A DNA stretch of 64,000 nt, taken from NCBI GenBank assembly GCA_035222895.1, contig JAVYIG010007236.1:41209-105208 (forward strand), written 5' to 3'. Below the pieces are notes generated by a model that saw only the letters and a program-made list of their open reading frames with translations, did no database searches and was not told where the DNA came from. This DNA comes from Strongylocentrotus droebachiensis. Lineage: Eukaryota; Echinodermata; Echinoidea; Camarodonta; Strongylocentrotidae. Of the stretch, positions 45,483 to 59,353 are shown piece after piece; position 1 is the first letter of the stretch, and the number at the start of each line of letters is the position of its first letter. The position numbers and the translations under genes were made by a program.

Positions 45483-48400
45483 CTCATTGATGTTCCCCTT
45501 CACCTGGCTACTTATTCTTTCGTAGGCCTCGTTTGTCTGCAAAAGAAAAAAATCAAGAAAAAAATTTGAAAAATTATTCAAGATTTATCCTGATAAGCAT
45601 AAAAAACTAATTTCTGCATTTTCAATGAAATGGAAGATATCTTGATCAAAAATATTGATACACACAATTCAGAGAGCAAATGAATGTAATGTCATACATA
45701 CAACAGCTAATTGACTATTAATAGTTGTGACTAATATATGTCCACAAGTCCATGTAAAGTAATGAAAATAATTCCCAAAATAAGGAATGGAATGTGATCC
45801 TGTAAATCATTTGGATAAAACAGGTATTGTATATAGCCATGCAATTGCAATCTACTCTGGAAAGATGTTACAAGAACAAAGAAACTAGAAAGCACAATAA
45901 TAAGGCAGCTGCATTTAAGTGCTGCATTTAAAAAAAAAAAATGTTTTCCACTTTTGAGAAATATAGCAGTGCCATTCATTTCAAAATTTGGAATATCTTT
46001 GTTGTTGTGGTCTAAAATATAATGTTCATGATAGTAGATCATCATGGTAACACCAAGTGTTATTGTCAACACGGTCCCAGGGAAGACTACTATCACTGGT
46101 CAAAAGGAGGGGAAAATTTTATGCAAAAAGACATATTTATTGATAATATATACAGTGGGACATCATTCACTATGGAAAACTTTCTTGTTAATTTATTGTT
46201 TGTGTAATCCTGACAGAACAGAGTTAATTTACTGGTCCCAAAGAGTTTGATAAAAGGGAGGCCTCTGCATATTGACCAACATTAAAGGTTTACCACATTA
46301 TTGTTTGAAAAATACTCACAACTTCTCTAAAACACCCTCATTTTGTCTTCTATGCAAACATTTGACTTATCATAGCCCTTTCCATGGCACCTCTCATGTC
46401 TTCTTCATCGCTTTTAGAAAGGAGCCTCCTTTTTCTCTGAAAACAAAAAAAGAAGAAATATGACAATGTAAGATTTGGTATTCCCTTGGTCGAGTTTAGT
46501 TCAGCAAAAAGTAAATGAAAAGTAAAGCACCATCCTCTTCCTCATAGAAAAGTTGATTAAACTTCTCAGTTATCTCCTGAACAGAAGAACCAGTGCAAAG
46601 ATATTTTCTGTCAATGCCACTTGTTGTCACAGGAGAGTATGAATTAGATTCAATAGAATGTCTTATTTTGCCATCATTTTCTCAACAAGTATTCATCATA
46701 ATTTTGATATAATTTCAGGGTACATATTGCAAATGAAATAAATTGTGTTCAACTTTTCAAGATCTGTTGAAGTGATTTACTTTACCTTAATCACTTGCTT
46801 CCCGTCTTGATGTTTGGCGTTCTGCTCACGATCTAATTGCATCTTGGCGACAACATCACTTCGTGGGCTCCATTTGTCAGCAAAATAAGAATGAAGTCGT
46901 CCCGTAGCATTTTTAGTTTGGGCCAGCTTACTGATGCTTCATGCCTTAGTTGATCTAATTCAAATACAGAAAAGTGAGAATAGAGAAAGGAAAAAAATAT
47001 CATAACATACATGCACATATCTTACATTAACGTATCCTGCAATTTGAAAAATAGTTGTGGATATACTTCACCACAAGAAAGATAATATGATAATGTTAAT
47101 CATGAGTACCTGATAGTAATACAATGCTTACACATCACTGGCAATGCTCTCTCTTTAAGTGTAGCAAACTTTGCAAAGGACCTCTTTACGGGTTCTGTCT
47201 CTAATTGTCATTAGAGGACATCAAACAAAAGCATTTCTCTCAGTATTTTTCTCTTGATACCCATTAACGACTAAGAATTGAATTGAATATGAAAAATTAG
47301 CAAAAGATGGAAATATTGATAATCAGGTGACATGAGGAGGTATTCAACAATAAAAACAATACATGTGCACTTTATGAATTAAAAAAAGGAAACCATGTTA
47401 TATATGGTACATGTTTTAATAGTGTACAGTAAATACTTTACACACCTGTAATTCCTGTCATTGAAAAGGTTTTGCAAGGCTCCAGATGGTGTACTTATTT
47501 ATTTTAGGCAGTGCATCAAGGTTCTTTCTTTGCTTTGGCTTTGGCATTTCTGGTCTGTAGCATGAAACAAAGCAAATGACACTTTTATTCATACCTGTTA
47601 TACAGAAATCATATTTCTTTCTTAAGTTTTTCATTATTTACTTGCCTTGTTAATATAATGAAACAAAATACACATTACAATGATTTTTCTTTCTTGTATG
47701 TTCCAAGGGAAATAATAGAAAACAATATAAAAATATGGTTAAGAATTATCATAAATCATTGAAATGCAATAATGAAATAGTTGCCAATGGAAAGAGAAAA
47801 TTATTTAGGCAAGACAACATTTGTAAACATCCAGTCACATTGTCTAACAGTCTATCAGATGATTTAACATTCTAACAAATATAATCCACTTCATTATAGA
47901 ATTTTCTAACAGAAGTGTAATTATATAATGTGTTGTCGATTACTAACCTTGCATGAATTTTTTTCTCTCGTCCTTGCTCATCCCATGAACCGCAGAGAGG
48001 TGATTAGACAATGGGTCAATTTTTGGCCTGTACATAGTGGGCAGTCTTTCGGTCTTTCCTGAAAACTGCCACCCTCACTTCCCGAATGCTGTGTTCTCTT
48101 TGTATGGGAATCCTACAGGAAGAAAATTGAATTGATTGAATTGGTAATGCTTTTCATATGTTAACAATTTTTTTCATCACATATAAATAATTATTAAAAC
48201 AATTTAGTTATGCATGCTCTGAATAAAAAATGAGGCTCGTTAAGATGCCCAGCATATGGATCGAGGAAAACAAATTAATGTAATTTCTAATATTACTGAT
48301 ATTATAGCATGGAGGCGATTCATGTGAGTTCCTTTTTTACTCACTGTTTGAAAAGTAGTAGTTTTCCTGATTTTCCTTTTTTTTTGTGCCAACAAGGGCA

Positions 48401-48790
48401 TATTGGCTAATAATGTGGATAATCTTATTACGCATATACAATTGTTATTGTGCAAAGACCACTTGCTTGTTTCTCATTGCTGATTCTGAAATTTAACAAA
48501 TTATTATTCCGAAGCAAAAACACATGTAAACATGGCTCGTATTCCTTTTGTAATAATCTTTTGGATTAACAAAAGTATCATAACAAATTTAGCATCGCAC
48601 AAAAACAAATCAAATTGGAAGTATGCTTTACTTAGCACGTGCAGCAAGAAATTTTTTTTTTGAAATCAAATCAAATTGAATTGACTGTAGGCCTACCTTC
48701 CTGAAAAGAAATTCTGATAGATTACATCTGTAAGAGGGTCGTTGCAGCTAGCTTTCAGTGAACCATGCGTGACCTTCACCCGCTTATACT
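45483..48790 (-). pseudogene. Finger-protein gene copy A (broken)
   Basis: Minus-strand exons found by comparison with copy B: possible first exon 48697-48790; finger exon 47948-48112; 47446-47554; 47110-47200; 46786-46954; 46320-46436; 45483-45536. Lesions: one-base loss inside the finger (after CPLC), TAA in the next exon, TGA for a Trp codon near the start of 46786-46954, TAG and TGA in 46320-46436, and loss of the end of the last exon at the LINE border. The exon 47110-47200 is intact here (PVKRSFAKFATLKERA, MCKHC) but broken in copy B. Function unknown; I do not recognise the family beyond the C2H2-like finger. Confidence 0.65.
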
Positions 48791-48913
48791 AGGTAAGCAG
48801 GGCTTAGTGTTTAAATTGTTATATTTGATAAAATTGCTCTGTTTTGTTCATATCCTGGAATTAGTATAACTATAGACTCTATAAGGCTTATGAATATGTT
48901 CAAAGAACATGAT

Positions 48914-49050
48914 GTTTATCGAAAATAATATCGCTAGTGACATTCGTTTGTCTCGCAATGTATGGTCAACAAGGGATCTAAAAGATCACGACATACATAC
49001 ATACATTGCGAGACAAACGAATGTCACTAGGGATATTATTTTCGATACGT
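48914..49050. mobile_element. Palindromic element, unit 1
   Basis: ATCGAAAATAATATCGCTAG...ACATTCGTTTGTCTCGCAATGTATG mirrors CATACATTGCGAGACAAACGAATGT...ATATTATTTTCGAT around a GGGATCTAAAAGATC centre. The matching element in unit 2 (60345-60478) has lost part of its left arm. Confidence 0.75.
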
Positions 49051-50054
49051 TATATCCGCAATGAGTAAAGCAACATGATATTTGTTTACAGAAAGTTGTA
49101 ATTTAAGAATAATGTTACGTTATAGCGGTGTGCCCAGACAAAATGAAGGGCACCAACTCAACTCCTCAGGCTGATATTTTTATCTGTGTTGTCCGAAGTC
49201 TGCATGCCCCCACTCATTCCGGCTACTTGTCTCAATTCACCCCCTCCCAAAACTCTCATCAAATTTTGAGCAAGAACATTTTTAATTTCTACAACTACAA
49301 GAAAAGGTGGCAGTGCAGTGTCATTTTTGTCTTTTGACATTTCAAAAACAAATGTACCCATGCAGCACACTCATTCAATTTACGCGCAGTTCATGATTGT
49401 TTTTACATGAAAGACACCTATACATTGCACTTTAATCTGGGAAATCCTTGTAAGCTGTACTCAAAGTTTTAATTAGGCATTCCAATTTCTAGTTAGGTCT
49501 AAATCTTACTCACACAGAAATGGACATATGGGCCAACGCTACTTGACCAACAACTAAACAAGATTTAACGATACACTCAACATTGCAGTTAACTAGATTA
49601 AATAATGCCTTTACATTCAGTTTACACTTTTCTCCTGGCCCATTTTGATGATAGAACTTAAAATGACATTGAACATACTTAGATACTTACCCATGACATG
49701 ATTCAGTATTAAGTTAGATCAACTTAACGTCTTGCTTCTGAGCAGATGAGATATTTATCGCACGATGAAGCACCGCATGAATGGTACATGGTACGCGTAC
49801 ATAATGGCCGACGCTCAGGTAATCGTGCCCCCAATTATATGTACTATGCCCCACCTATCGACGCATAGTACATAGGATATTTGATAGTCATTATGCACCT
49901 AAGCGCACACTACCCAAACATGTGGCATAGTTCAAACAAAAAGGTGCACGATTCAAAAAATTAGGGCATAGTTCCCCAAAAAATGCACACTACATAAAAT
50001 TTTGGGCACAGTTCATACAGTTTTTGGTGCAAAGTACATTGAGATATCTCCCCA

Positions 50055-50055
50055 C

Positions 50056-50091
<36 letters not shown>

Positions 50092-50268
50092 ATCTATCTG
50101 TCTCTCTCTTTCTCTCTCTCTCTCTTTCCATCTCTTTCTTTCTCTCTGTCTCGCTCTTTCTCTTTCTTTCTCGAGTGTCTCTTCACTCTCTGTCTTTTCT
50201 CTCTCTTCCCCAATCACTTTCCCCATTCCCTGTCTCTATCTGCCTTTTTCTCTTTACGCTCTCTCACG

Positions 50269-50305
<37 letters not shown>

Positions 50306-50500
50306 GTGTCTTTTCTCTCTCTTCCCCAATCTATCCCCATTCACTGTCTCTGTCTGTCTTTTTTTCTTTTCACCCCCTCCTGGCTTTCTTTCCGTTCACC
50401 TCTCCCCATCCCCACCTCTCTCTCTCTCTCTCTCTCTTCTCTTCTCTATCTATCTGTCTCTCTCTCTTTCTCTCTCTCTTTCCATCTCTTTCTAGTGCTC
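50055..50500. repeat. CT-rich microsatellite block at the unit 1/unit 2 junction
   Basis: (CT)n tracts with CCCCAATCTATCCCCATTCA-type inserts; contains the inferred duplication joint near 50205. Confidence 0.85.
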
Positions 50501-51551
50501 TAGAACATTTCACTATGCGACAAGATTTGAGCCTTGAATTCAGTTTTCGTTCGCTTTCGCTAATTTGAGTCGATTATTTTTCTACCGATATTTGCACGCA
50601 AAAATGTCGCACAGTACTTGCTATAGCCCACGAAACTATGCACCGCAAACGTTTTGAAGTCATTTATGGACGGATAAGGACGAGATTTAGACAAAATATT
50701 CATTAATCCTATTCTTTTAGAAAGGTGGAATTTTCGTTGCTATTCTTTTTCTATTCGCTACATATTTCCTACAAAAGACCTTCTTGGATGATATGCTGGA
50801 ACAACCCATCATTTGATTTTATTTGATAATATAGCTTAACAGCAAACATCACTTTTAAACATTTTAAACACCTTTGACAAAGCTAATTCCTTTTGTAATT
50901 TGTTGAAAATCTTTTCTTTTGCCTTTGTTGAAATTTCTGGAACTCGCAGTGCTTTAATTGTATTTATAAACGTTTATTCCTATAGTCATTTACCATTTTT
51001 TGTCTGTCGGAGTAACTGGGAACTGTGCGGCATAAAAAAAAAGAAAATGTCAACAAATATGTGAAGAAGCATTATCTGGGAACATGAAAAGGGTTCACCA
51101 AAACATTTAATTGTTGCCTCAAACTTTTGGGGGGTTTAGAATGATCATAGATCATTTAATGTCGATATCGGTTTAGCTCGTTTCTTTTTGGTTTCTATAT
51201 GATTATATAGGAAAACATGCAGAAGTGCTACTGTGCACCAACAACAAAACCTTCACCTCCCGAACGTATTGAATGTTTTCAGCTTTGTGAGCATATCTTT
51301 TATCATCATTAATATGTTTCCTAAAGGTTCACTCGCAAAGAAGACACATTTTTGCGATATGAGTGTAATAGAAGCAAAAGCGAACAAAATTGCGTGTGAA
51401 AAAAATTATGTTACGTCTTAAAAAAATAAAGGTCTCCCTCTTGTGTTATTAATTAAACATATGAGTTCGTTCGCTTCTTTTGGGTATGGTGTTATTGTAC
51501 ATAATGTGTCGCACAGTGTTTTATTCATGTGGTAACTGTGCATTTTTTTTT

Positions 51552-51584
51552 TACCCTAACCCTAACCCTAACCCTAACCCTACC
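51552..51584. repeat. Interstitial CCCTAA telomere repeat, unit 2
   Basis: About five CCCTAA units in TACCCTAACCCTAACCCTAA and on to TACCC, two to three units more than in unit 1. Confidence 0.75.
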
Positions 51585-51624
51585 CTGCAGAAACTGGCCG
51601 TTTTTTCAGCGGGGCCGAGTTAGC

Positions 51625-51740
51625 CCTACCCATACTACTACTACTACTACTACTACTACTACCACTACTGTTACTACCACTACCACACTACTACTACTAC
51701 TACTCCTACTACTACTACTACTATTATTTAGTAGTAGTAG
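51625..51740. repeat. ACT microsatellite, unit 2
   Basis: (CTA)n with CCA and GTT interruptions, then the reverse sense TAGTAGTAGTAG at 51730-51740. Confidence 0.75.
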
Positions 51741-54039
51741 AAGAATTAATATTTCTGAACCCAAATTACTAATACTACAACTATTACCACAACGACTATT
51801 ACTAATAATACTACTTCTACTATTATCAGATAAAACTGGAGTGGACAGAACATGATATGAAAAAATTCTTTAGATAGGGCAAGACTGAAGACATAAAATA
51901 TACCAAAGTAAGAAAGAAAGGGGGTGGAAACAGATGCAAACAACACAACAAAGACAATAATAAAGAAACAGGAGTGCAATGTACAGAAAACTTGTGCCTA
52001 AAATGATATTTGCCATATAAGAAAGAAATGACCAGACACACCAATTGCATTTTTACTTGTTGTTTTAATAAATGTAAATCAAACACACTTTAACAATAAG
52101 GGTATAATGTACACGTACAATTGTGAAATATATAGCACACAGGGCATCATCCATATGCATGAAATATTCAAATGATTCTATAGTGTTTTATGAATGTTTT
52201 ATTTTTCTTCCCCAGATTAGAGTTAGCTAATAAAGACAAAAGGTTAAACCTGACCCAAGGGAATTGTAACTTAAAAGATAACTAAACAACCTTCTAGTGT
52301 AAGTGTTTTGCGATGAAGATAAGACCGAGGCCTATAATAATATACAACAACTAACTTACTGTTGATAGTGGGGGTAAAAGTACACTTTCTTGACGAAAAA
52401 GATGCCTGCAATTGTGAGGAACAGTAAGTTTGGTAATTTTCATTCCTTCAAAGTTAGAAAGAGGTGACACACATCAAATTTTTTCCAAAACATATTATGA
52501 AATATGACATTCTTGTCTATTATAACAAAAAAAGAAAGTGATCAATCATTCACTCCAACTGCATTCCTGTACTTTCAGTAGATCAAAAGCAAACATGACG
52601 TTCGATTTGAATAATGTAAGCAAATGCTTGAGGCATTCAAAACAATTGTTAGTATTAAAAATAAATCAGTTAGTCTGTCAAATAATTCCCTTGATATCTA
52701 ATTATGTTTAGCTTTAAAGCAGCTAGTCTACGCATCTTAACATATGATTGCAATGCAGATTAAGAATGTAACAGACCAGCCTAGGGTTGAAAAAATGGAA
52801 ATTAATCTTTTTGATGTTACAGAGGCCTGGAGGCTTCAGGTGTTAACACAAACACAATTCTCTCCCTCTGTTTCAAAAAGTGGAGCATGTTCCCACTATC
52901 TATGGTCAAGTTACTTAGGATTTCGAATGTTTTTTTTTTGGAGGCTTCAAATCAGTATTCAATCAAGTTTTTTTGTTTAAATCTTACAAGCATTGTGATT
53001 AGACAAATTTTGTCACCAAAAAGTATAGATGTCAAGTGTTATATCAATAACAAATGAAGTAATAGAAAGTACTCTACACAGTGCACACCATAGCTCCTCC
53101 TAATGAGTTTGTTAACAATTGTTTGTTGAAAATGAAGTCTCCAAACCGACAAACATGAACACCCTGTTCTCAAAGAGAGGCGATCTTCTTAAATTCATCA
53201 GAATGAGAAAAAAATCCTTACTGGCCCTTTTTTGTTCAAAACTGATAGATAGAAATGTACATATATATGATGACTTTGCAAGTATGTCCAACCTTAATAG
53301 AATTAACATTACAAAAACTCAATTTATATGAATTGGGAAGAAACAAGAAATTACAGATTTTTCAGAAATCCAAACTCCAACCACTGCTACTCAGAAGTGT
53401 ACAGGTATATCACTTGTTAATTTTACAGTTAGATTGTATGTTTATATAACTCCAATTTAATGATCGCTTTTGGAAATATTCTGCTGTTTCCATAATGAGA
53501 TAAAAGTGATTTGAAAAATCAGAATACTTCTTGAAAAACTGCAAAATTTTGATTCACCATATAGGTACCCCTAAAACCATTATCAAAATTGTTTCTCCTC
53601 GAAACAAACATTTCCTCCAAATTTGAACAAAATTGAATGAATAGTTTACAAGTTATAGCAATTTAAGTCTGAAAATGGTAAATGTTGGTAGATGAAAGTC
53701 AAAGTTTATGAAGAATATCAGTAAGTGTGCACTATATATTCCATGGAAAAGAAAATTTGTTGAGTTCAAATAGGATAACATTCTTGCCCAAAACCATTGT
53801 ACATTTTGTTGCATCTCCTAAATGATGACCGGAGAAAAAAATGAAGCAGAAGTCAATATCTTTAAGAATTAAATGCTCAATTGACGCCTGCTTCAGAGAT
53901 ATTAGATGATAATGAATTAGTCATTGTGCATTCCACATCCATAACAAGTTAACAACATCCATATTTGAGTAAATTTGTCATCTTCCGGTTGGTATAGTGG
54001 TTGACATTAATAACTTAATCCTTAATTAGACAAAGAAAT

Positions 54040-55164
54040 ATAATAATAATAATAAACCATCCTTATATACCGCATATCACAAAAATAAATATAAGTCCAT
54101 ATATATGCTCTCAGAAAAAAGAAAAGAAGGGATAATAGCAGATGAGGGAAAAGAAGAGAAAGAATAACTGCTTTGTCATAACATTGTACTAATTTAACAA
54201 ACGAACAAATGTGTCTTAAAGAGACTCTTGGATTTTCGACTGTATCAACCTGCTTAAGATGACTAAGTATTATATTCCATTACTCTGCAGCTGCCAGTTG
54301 AAAAGATCTCGCACCATAGTAACTTGTTGATATTGAGGGAGGAACTAAGGAGGATTTTGACTGAGAGCGCAGGTTTCTTGCCGGACGTTATTTTGTTATC
54401 AATTGTTGTAAGTAATCAGGGCCTAATCCTTGCATGCACAAGAACACCAATGTCAAAATCTTAAAATCAATTCGTTGTTTTACTGGAAGCCAATGTAGTT
54501 TTTCTAAAACTGAGCTAACATGATCATGAAGTCGAGTGCGAGTAACCAACCTTGCCGCAGAGTTTTGGATTCTTTGCAACTTCTGAATTTCATTATCAGG
54601 AAGACCATATAAGATACCATTACAGAAATCAAGGCGAGAAACCACGTGAGCATGAACAAGTCTTTATGTGGACCTCTTTGAAAGAAAGAGAAGAATTGTC
54701 CCAATCTTATGCAAAGCAAATAATGCTTCTTTGCAGGTATGATTCACATGAGCTGACAATGTCAAATGTTCATCAAGTCGAGGTTTTGAGCTGAGTTAGC
54801 TGAGTGTTTTTCAGCGTTACCAAATGAAATGGTATCGATCCGTTTACATTGTCTAAATTTACTTGTGAAGTGAAAGACCTCAGTTTTATCCTCATTGAGT
54901 TTAATACCATTATGAGTCGATCAAATGTGCAATAGGTCTGTAGTTTTTCAAGTCTTCTGAATCAAGTCCTTCTCCCTTAAGCATTGGCGAGATATGAGCC
55001 TCCTTCAGTGAATCAGGAAAGTGTCCACAAGCCAAAACCAAGTTTGCAATCCTTGTGATGACTGGAGCTAATTCATTGATGCATTTCTTGAGCAAATCTG
55101 TTGGAATCGGGTCTAACTCGCAGGTAGAGGATTTGAAACGTGAACACTGCTTGGAATTCATCAA
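54040..55164 (-). pseudogene. CR1/L2-type LINE remnant, unit 2
   Basis: Minus-strand 55164-54910 holds the RT start, with ELDPIPTDLLKKCINELAPV, FPDSLKEAHISPMLKG and SEDLKNYRPIAHL; 54645-54388 holds SRLDFCNGILYGLP, QRIQNSAARLVTRTR and LHWLPVKQRIDFKIL. The catalytic palm between them is deleted, as in unit 1, so the deletion predates the duplication. It lies just downstream of the finger gene's last exon. Confidence 0.78.
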
Positions 55165-56778
55165 ACTAAACTGAAAGCAAGTCTTCTGTACCCCATAAAA
55201 TGGGTATTTTCTGAAGCTTTCAAATTACTGCTTGTGCAATCCCATGTGCCGTGCCTTATCACAGAACTGATCCTCATTGATGTTCTCCTTCACCTGGCTA
55301 CTCATTCTGTCGTAGGCCTCATTTGTCTGCCAAAGAAAAAAAATCAAGAAAAAAAATAGAAAGATAATTCAAGATTTATCCTGATAAGCATAAAAACAAA
55401 TTTCTGCATTTTCAGTGCTATGGAAGATATCCTGATTACAAAAAATGATACACACAATTCAGAGAGCAAATGAATGTAATGTCATACATACAACAGCTAA
55501 TTGACTATTAATAGTTGTGACTAATACATGTCCACAAGTCCATGTAAAGTAATGAAAATAATTCCCAAAATAATGAATGGAATGTGATCCTGTACATCAT
55601 TTGGATAAAACAGGTATTGTATATAGCCATGCAATTGGAATCTACTCTGGAAAGATGTTACAAGAACAAAGAAACTTGAAAGCACCATAATAAGGCAGCT
55701 GCATTTAAGTGCTGCATTTTCATAAATCTATTTATCATTTTTCCACTTTTGAGAAAAAAAGCAGTGCCATTCATTTCAAAATTTGGAATATCTTTGTTGT
55801 TATTATCTAAAATATAATGTTCATGATGGTAGATCATCATGGTAACACCAAGTGTTCTTGTAATATTCCATAACACGGTCCCAGGGAAGACTACTGGCAC
55901 TGGTCAAACAGAGGGGGGAATTTATGTAAAAAGACATATTTATAGATAATATATACAGTGGAATACTCATTCACTATGGAAAAACATTCTTGGTAATTGT
56001 TTTGTTTGTAATCCTGACAGAACAGAGTTAATTTACTGGTCCCAAAGAGTTTGATAAAAGGGAGGCCCCTGCATATTGACCAACATTATAGGTTTACCAC
56101 ATTATTGTTTAAAAAATACTCACAACTTCTCTAAAACACCCTCCTTTTTTCTTCTTTCTGAACATTTGACTTGTCGTAGCCCTTTCAATGGCACCTCTCA
56201 TGTCTTCTTCATCGCTTTTTCAGAAAGGAGCCTCCTTTTTCTCTGAAAACAGAAAAGGAAGAAATATGACAATGTAAGATTTGATCTATTTGAATTGTAC
56301 AGACAAGTTATAAACAAGATTCAAAACACTTTCCAAGGATAATTGAAAAGTGTTGCTCTTTTAAACATATTTCAATAAGTGGGTCTGCCTGACATAAGTA
56401 TTAACTTGACAAATATTGAATGAAACAAGTACAGGAGACATAATAGTATTTCATGAATTTTCAATTAAACATGAGTCTAATTTTGGAATTCAAATAATCA
56501 ATATGACACCTTAAATTTATGAATGTATATATGCAAACTTCAACCAATATAGAAAAGAGAAAGAATATGAGAAATAGAAATTAAACTATGCATAGAAGGC
56601 GTGATTAACAAAGAGACTAATTAAACAATACCAACAACAGGAATGAGGTGTAAGCTGTTTTTTTTTGCTTAACATGACTTGAAGTTTATTTATTATTATT
56701 TTTGTTCAACCAATCTTAAACCTATCGTTAGGGTAAACTTGGTGTTCAAGGCCATTAAATATTTGTTGTTTCCAGAAT

Positions 56779-57398
56779 TATGTGTATCCCATTTACATTA
56801 TGGCCAAACAAATGAAAAAGTTAAATTCCAACTGCATTTGAAAGATAATACTATTTTAGAACTTCCCTAAAAAAGGTGGGGCTTGAAAATGTCTTCAAGT
56901 GGGAAAATAACGACTATTAGTTGTCAAATCGACTTTAGGGCTATTGAGCCCAAAAGTAATAGTCTTGATTTTCAGACAATTGTACCGAATAACGACTATT
57001 AGTTGTCAAATCGACTTTAGGGCTATAGAGCCCAAAAGTAATAGTCTTGATTTTCAGACAATTGTACCGAATGGTCATACGTTTTATGCTGTGCAAAGAT
57101 TCAATCAGTTTAATCTTGGCCATCACAAGAAGTGGGTTATTGATGTAGACAAATGCTCATGTACCCTTTACAACTCTTTTCATGTATGTTATTACCAAAG
57201 AAGAGAAAAAGCCAGTCAGTCACTCAATAGTGTCTGACAGTGAAGTCTAGCAAGTAAACGGGTTTCCTTGCATAACTTGAATATGAGGACACTGCTAACG
57301 TTTAAATTTCACAGATAGGACATACATGACATATTCATAATTCCTGCAAAGTTCTACAGCATTTGAGGTTGGCTGCAAAAGGGACATAGTACCTTTAA
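56779..57398. mobile_element. MITE family M1, third copy with internal duplication
   Basis: Right end GGGACATAGTACCTTTAA is intact; the left end has drifted (TATGTGTATCCCATTT). A block of about 73 bp (from ATAACGACTATTAGTTGTCA to ACAATTGTACCGA) is present twice in tandem at 56917-57069. A 97-codon open frame runs on the plus strand and matches the frame of the 24672 copy. Confidence 0.72.
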
Positions 57399-57589
57399 TG
57401 GACCAATTAATCCCACAAAATTTAAGTTGAGTGGAATAATCAATTAAAAGCCAACTGTAGTATATTCCCAATTATTTTGGAAATCTAAATCTTTATTAAT
57501 ATGACTATTTGTTGGTATCATAATATTGAAATTAATTGCTACAAATTGTTTTGTCTTAAATACTGCACAGTTCATTTGTGAAGTATTCA

Positions 57590-57830
57590 CTTTGGGAGTA
57601 CTGTGGTATATTGGTGAAGGCTCTTGACTCTATAGTAGAGATCCTTCATTTGATTCAGTCTCGGTGCTAATAAATCCTTGGACAAGGTGTTTTACCCACA
57701 TTTGTCCCTCTCGACCCAGGTTCTAAATGGGCACCTGGCAGTGCTGGGGTAATAAAAATAGCAGGGCCTTCAGAGCAAACATTATTAATCTGATAAGGCT
57801 ACCCTGAGTAAATATTATTATAATTTGTTA
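57590..57830 (+). mobile_element. tRNA-derived SINE
   Basis: TACTGTGGTATATTGGTGAAGGC resembles an A box, with a B-box-like stretch about 40 bp on; body with CTTGGACAAGGTGTTTTACC and TGGGCACCTGGCAGTGCTGG, tail of TATTATTATAATTT. Typical marine-invertebrate SINE layout. Confidence 0.62.
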
Positions 57831-59353
57831 ATCCCTTGGTCGAGTTTAATTCAGCAAAAAGTAATGAAAAGTAAAGCACCATCCTCTTCCTCAGAGAAAA
57901 GTTGATTAAACTTCTCAGTTATCTCCTGAACAGGAGAACCAGTGCAAAGACATTTCTGCCAATGCCACTTGTTGTCACAGGAGAGGATGAAATAAATTCA
58001 ATAGAATGTCTTATTTTGCCATCTTTTTCTTTACAAGCATTCATCATAATTATGATATAATTTCAGGGAACATATTGCAAATGAGATCAATTGTGTTTAA
58101 CTTTTCAAGATCTGTTGAAGTGATTTACTTTACCTTTATCACTTGCTTCTCATCTTGATTTTTGGCGCTCTGCTCATGATCTACTTGCATCTTGGCGACA
58201 ACATCACTTCGTGGGCTCCATTTGTCAGGAAAATAAGAACCAAGTCGTCTCGTAGCATTTTTAGTTTGGGCCAGCTTACTGATGCTCCATGCCTTAGTTG
58301 ATATAATTCAAATACAGAAAAGTGAAAAAAGAGAAAGGAAAAAAATATAACATATATGCACATATCTTACATTAATGTATCCTGCAATTTGAAAACTAGT
58401 TGTGGATATGCTTCTCCACAATGTTAAAGATAATATAATAATGTTATACATGAGTACCTGATAGTAATACGATTCACATCACTGCCAATGCTCTCTCTTT
58501 AAGTGTAGCAAACTTTGCAAAGGACCTCTTTACGGGTTCTGTCTCTAATTGTCATTAGAGGACATCAAACAAAAGCATTTCTCTTAGTATTTTTCTCTTG
58601 ATACCCATTAACGACTAAGAATTGAATTGAATATGAAAAATAAGCAAAAGATGGAAATATTGATAATCAGGTGACAGGAGGGGGGTATTCGATAATAAAA
58701 ACAATACATGTGCACTTTATGAATTAAAAAAAGGAAACCCTGTTATTATGGTACATGTTTTAATAGTGTACAGTAAATACTTCACCTGTAATTCCTGTCC
58801 TTGAAAAGGTTTTCCAAGGCTCCAGATGGTGTACTTATGTATTTTAGGCAGTGCATCAAGGTTCTTTCTCTGCTTTGGCTTTGGCATTTCTGGTCTGTAG
58901 CATGAAACAAACTGAAGCAAATGACACTTTTATTCATATACAGAAATCATATTTCTTTCCTAAGTTTTTCATTATTTACTTGCCTTGTTAATATTATGAA
59001 AAAAAATACAATTTACAAAGATTCTTCTGTCCTGTATTTTTCAAGGGAAATAATAGAAAACAATATAAAAATATGGTTTTATATCCGCTATATTACTACG
59101 TCAGTAACTTTGTATAAGAAAAAGGGTATAAAAACAAAGCACAAGAATTATCATAAATCATTAAAATGCAATAATGAAACAGTTGCCAATGGAATTAAAG
59201 AGAAAATTATTTAGGCAAGACAGCATTTGTAAACATCCAGTCACATTTGTCTAACAGCTATCAGAAGATTTAACATTCTAACAAATAGAATCCACTTCAT
59301 TATAGATTTATCTAATAGAAGTGTAATTATATAATGTGTTGTCGAATACTAAC

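Larger units (their letters stand above)
40150..50205. repeat. Segmental duplication, unit 1 (about 10 kb)
   Basis: Begins in CT microsatellite with CACTTTCCCCATTCCCTGTC and ends before the same anchor at 50209. Collinear with unit 2 over nearly all its length: CT block, CCCTAA repeat, ACT repeat, LINE, finger gene, palindrome, GTGCAC-rich block. Differs by the MITE at 42132-42655 and lacks the two insertions of unit 2. Confidence 0.85.
56282..57833. mobile_element. Insertion present only in unit 2 (M1 MITE plus SINE)
   Basis: Unit 1 reads GACAATGTAAGATTTG directly into CCCTTGGTCGAGTTTAGTTC near 46480; in unit 2 about 1.55 kb intervenes, inside the intron of the finger gene between 58134 and 56242. 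Confidence 0.75.

Noticed and set aside
45731-46096. Minus-strand frame (NNKDIPNFEMNGTA) conserved in both duplication units (also 55658-55900)
   Set aside because: Conservation follows from the duplication. I found no splice sites that join it in phase with the neighbouring finger-gene exons; may be revisited.
50002-50568. 188-residue open frame
   Set aside because: Same microsatellite artefact, no splice or start context.
58181-58363. Minus-strand 60-residue frame ending in a stop (LRHGASVSWPKLK)
   Set aside because: It stops inside the exon; the other frame runs to a good donor and matches phase 0 of the next two exons.
58717-58920. Alternative frame beginning MPKPKQRKN in the second finger-gene exon
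   Set aside because: The phase-1 frame (QKCQSQSRE...) links directly to the finger exon, while this frame would need an unrelated start.
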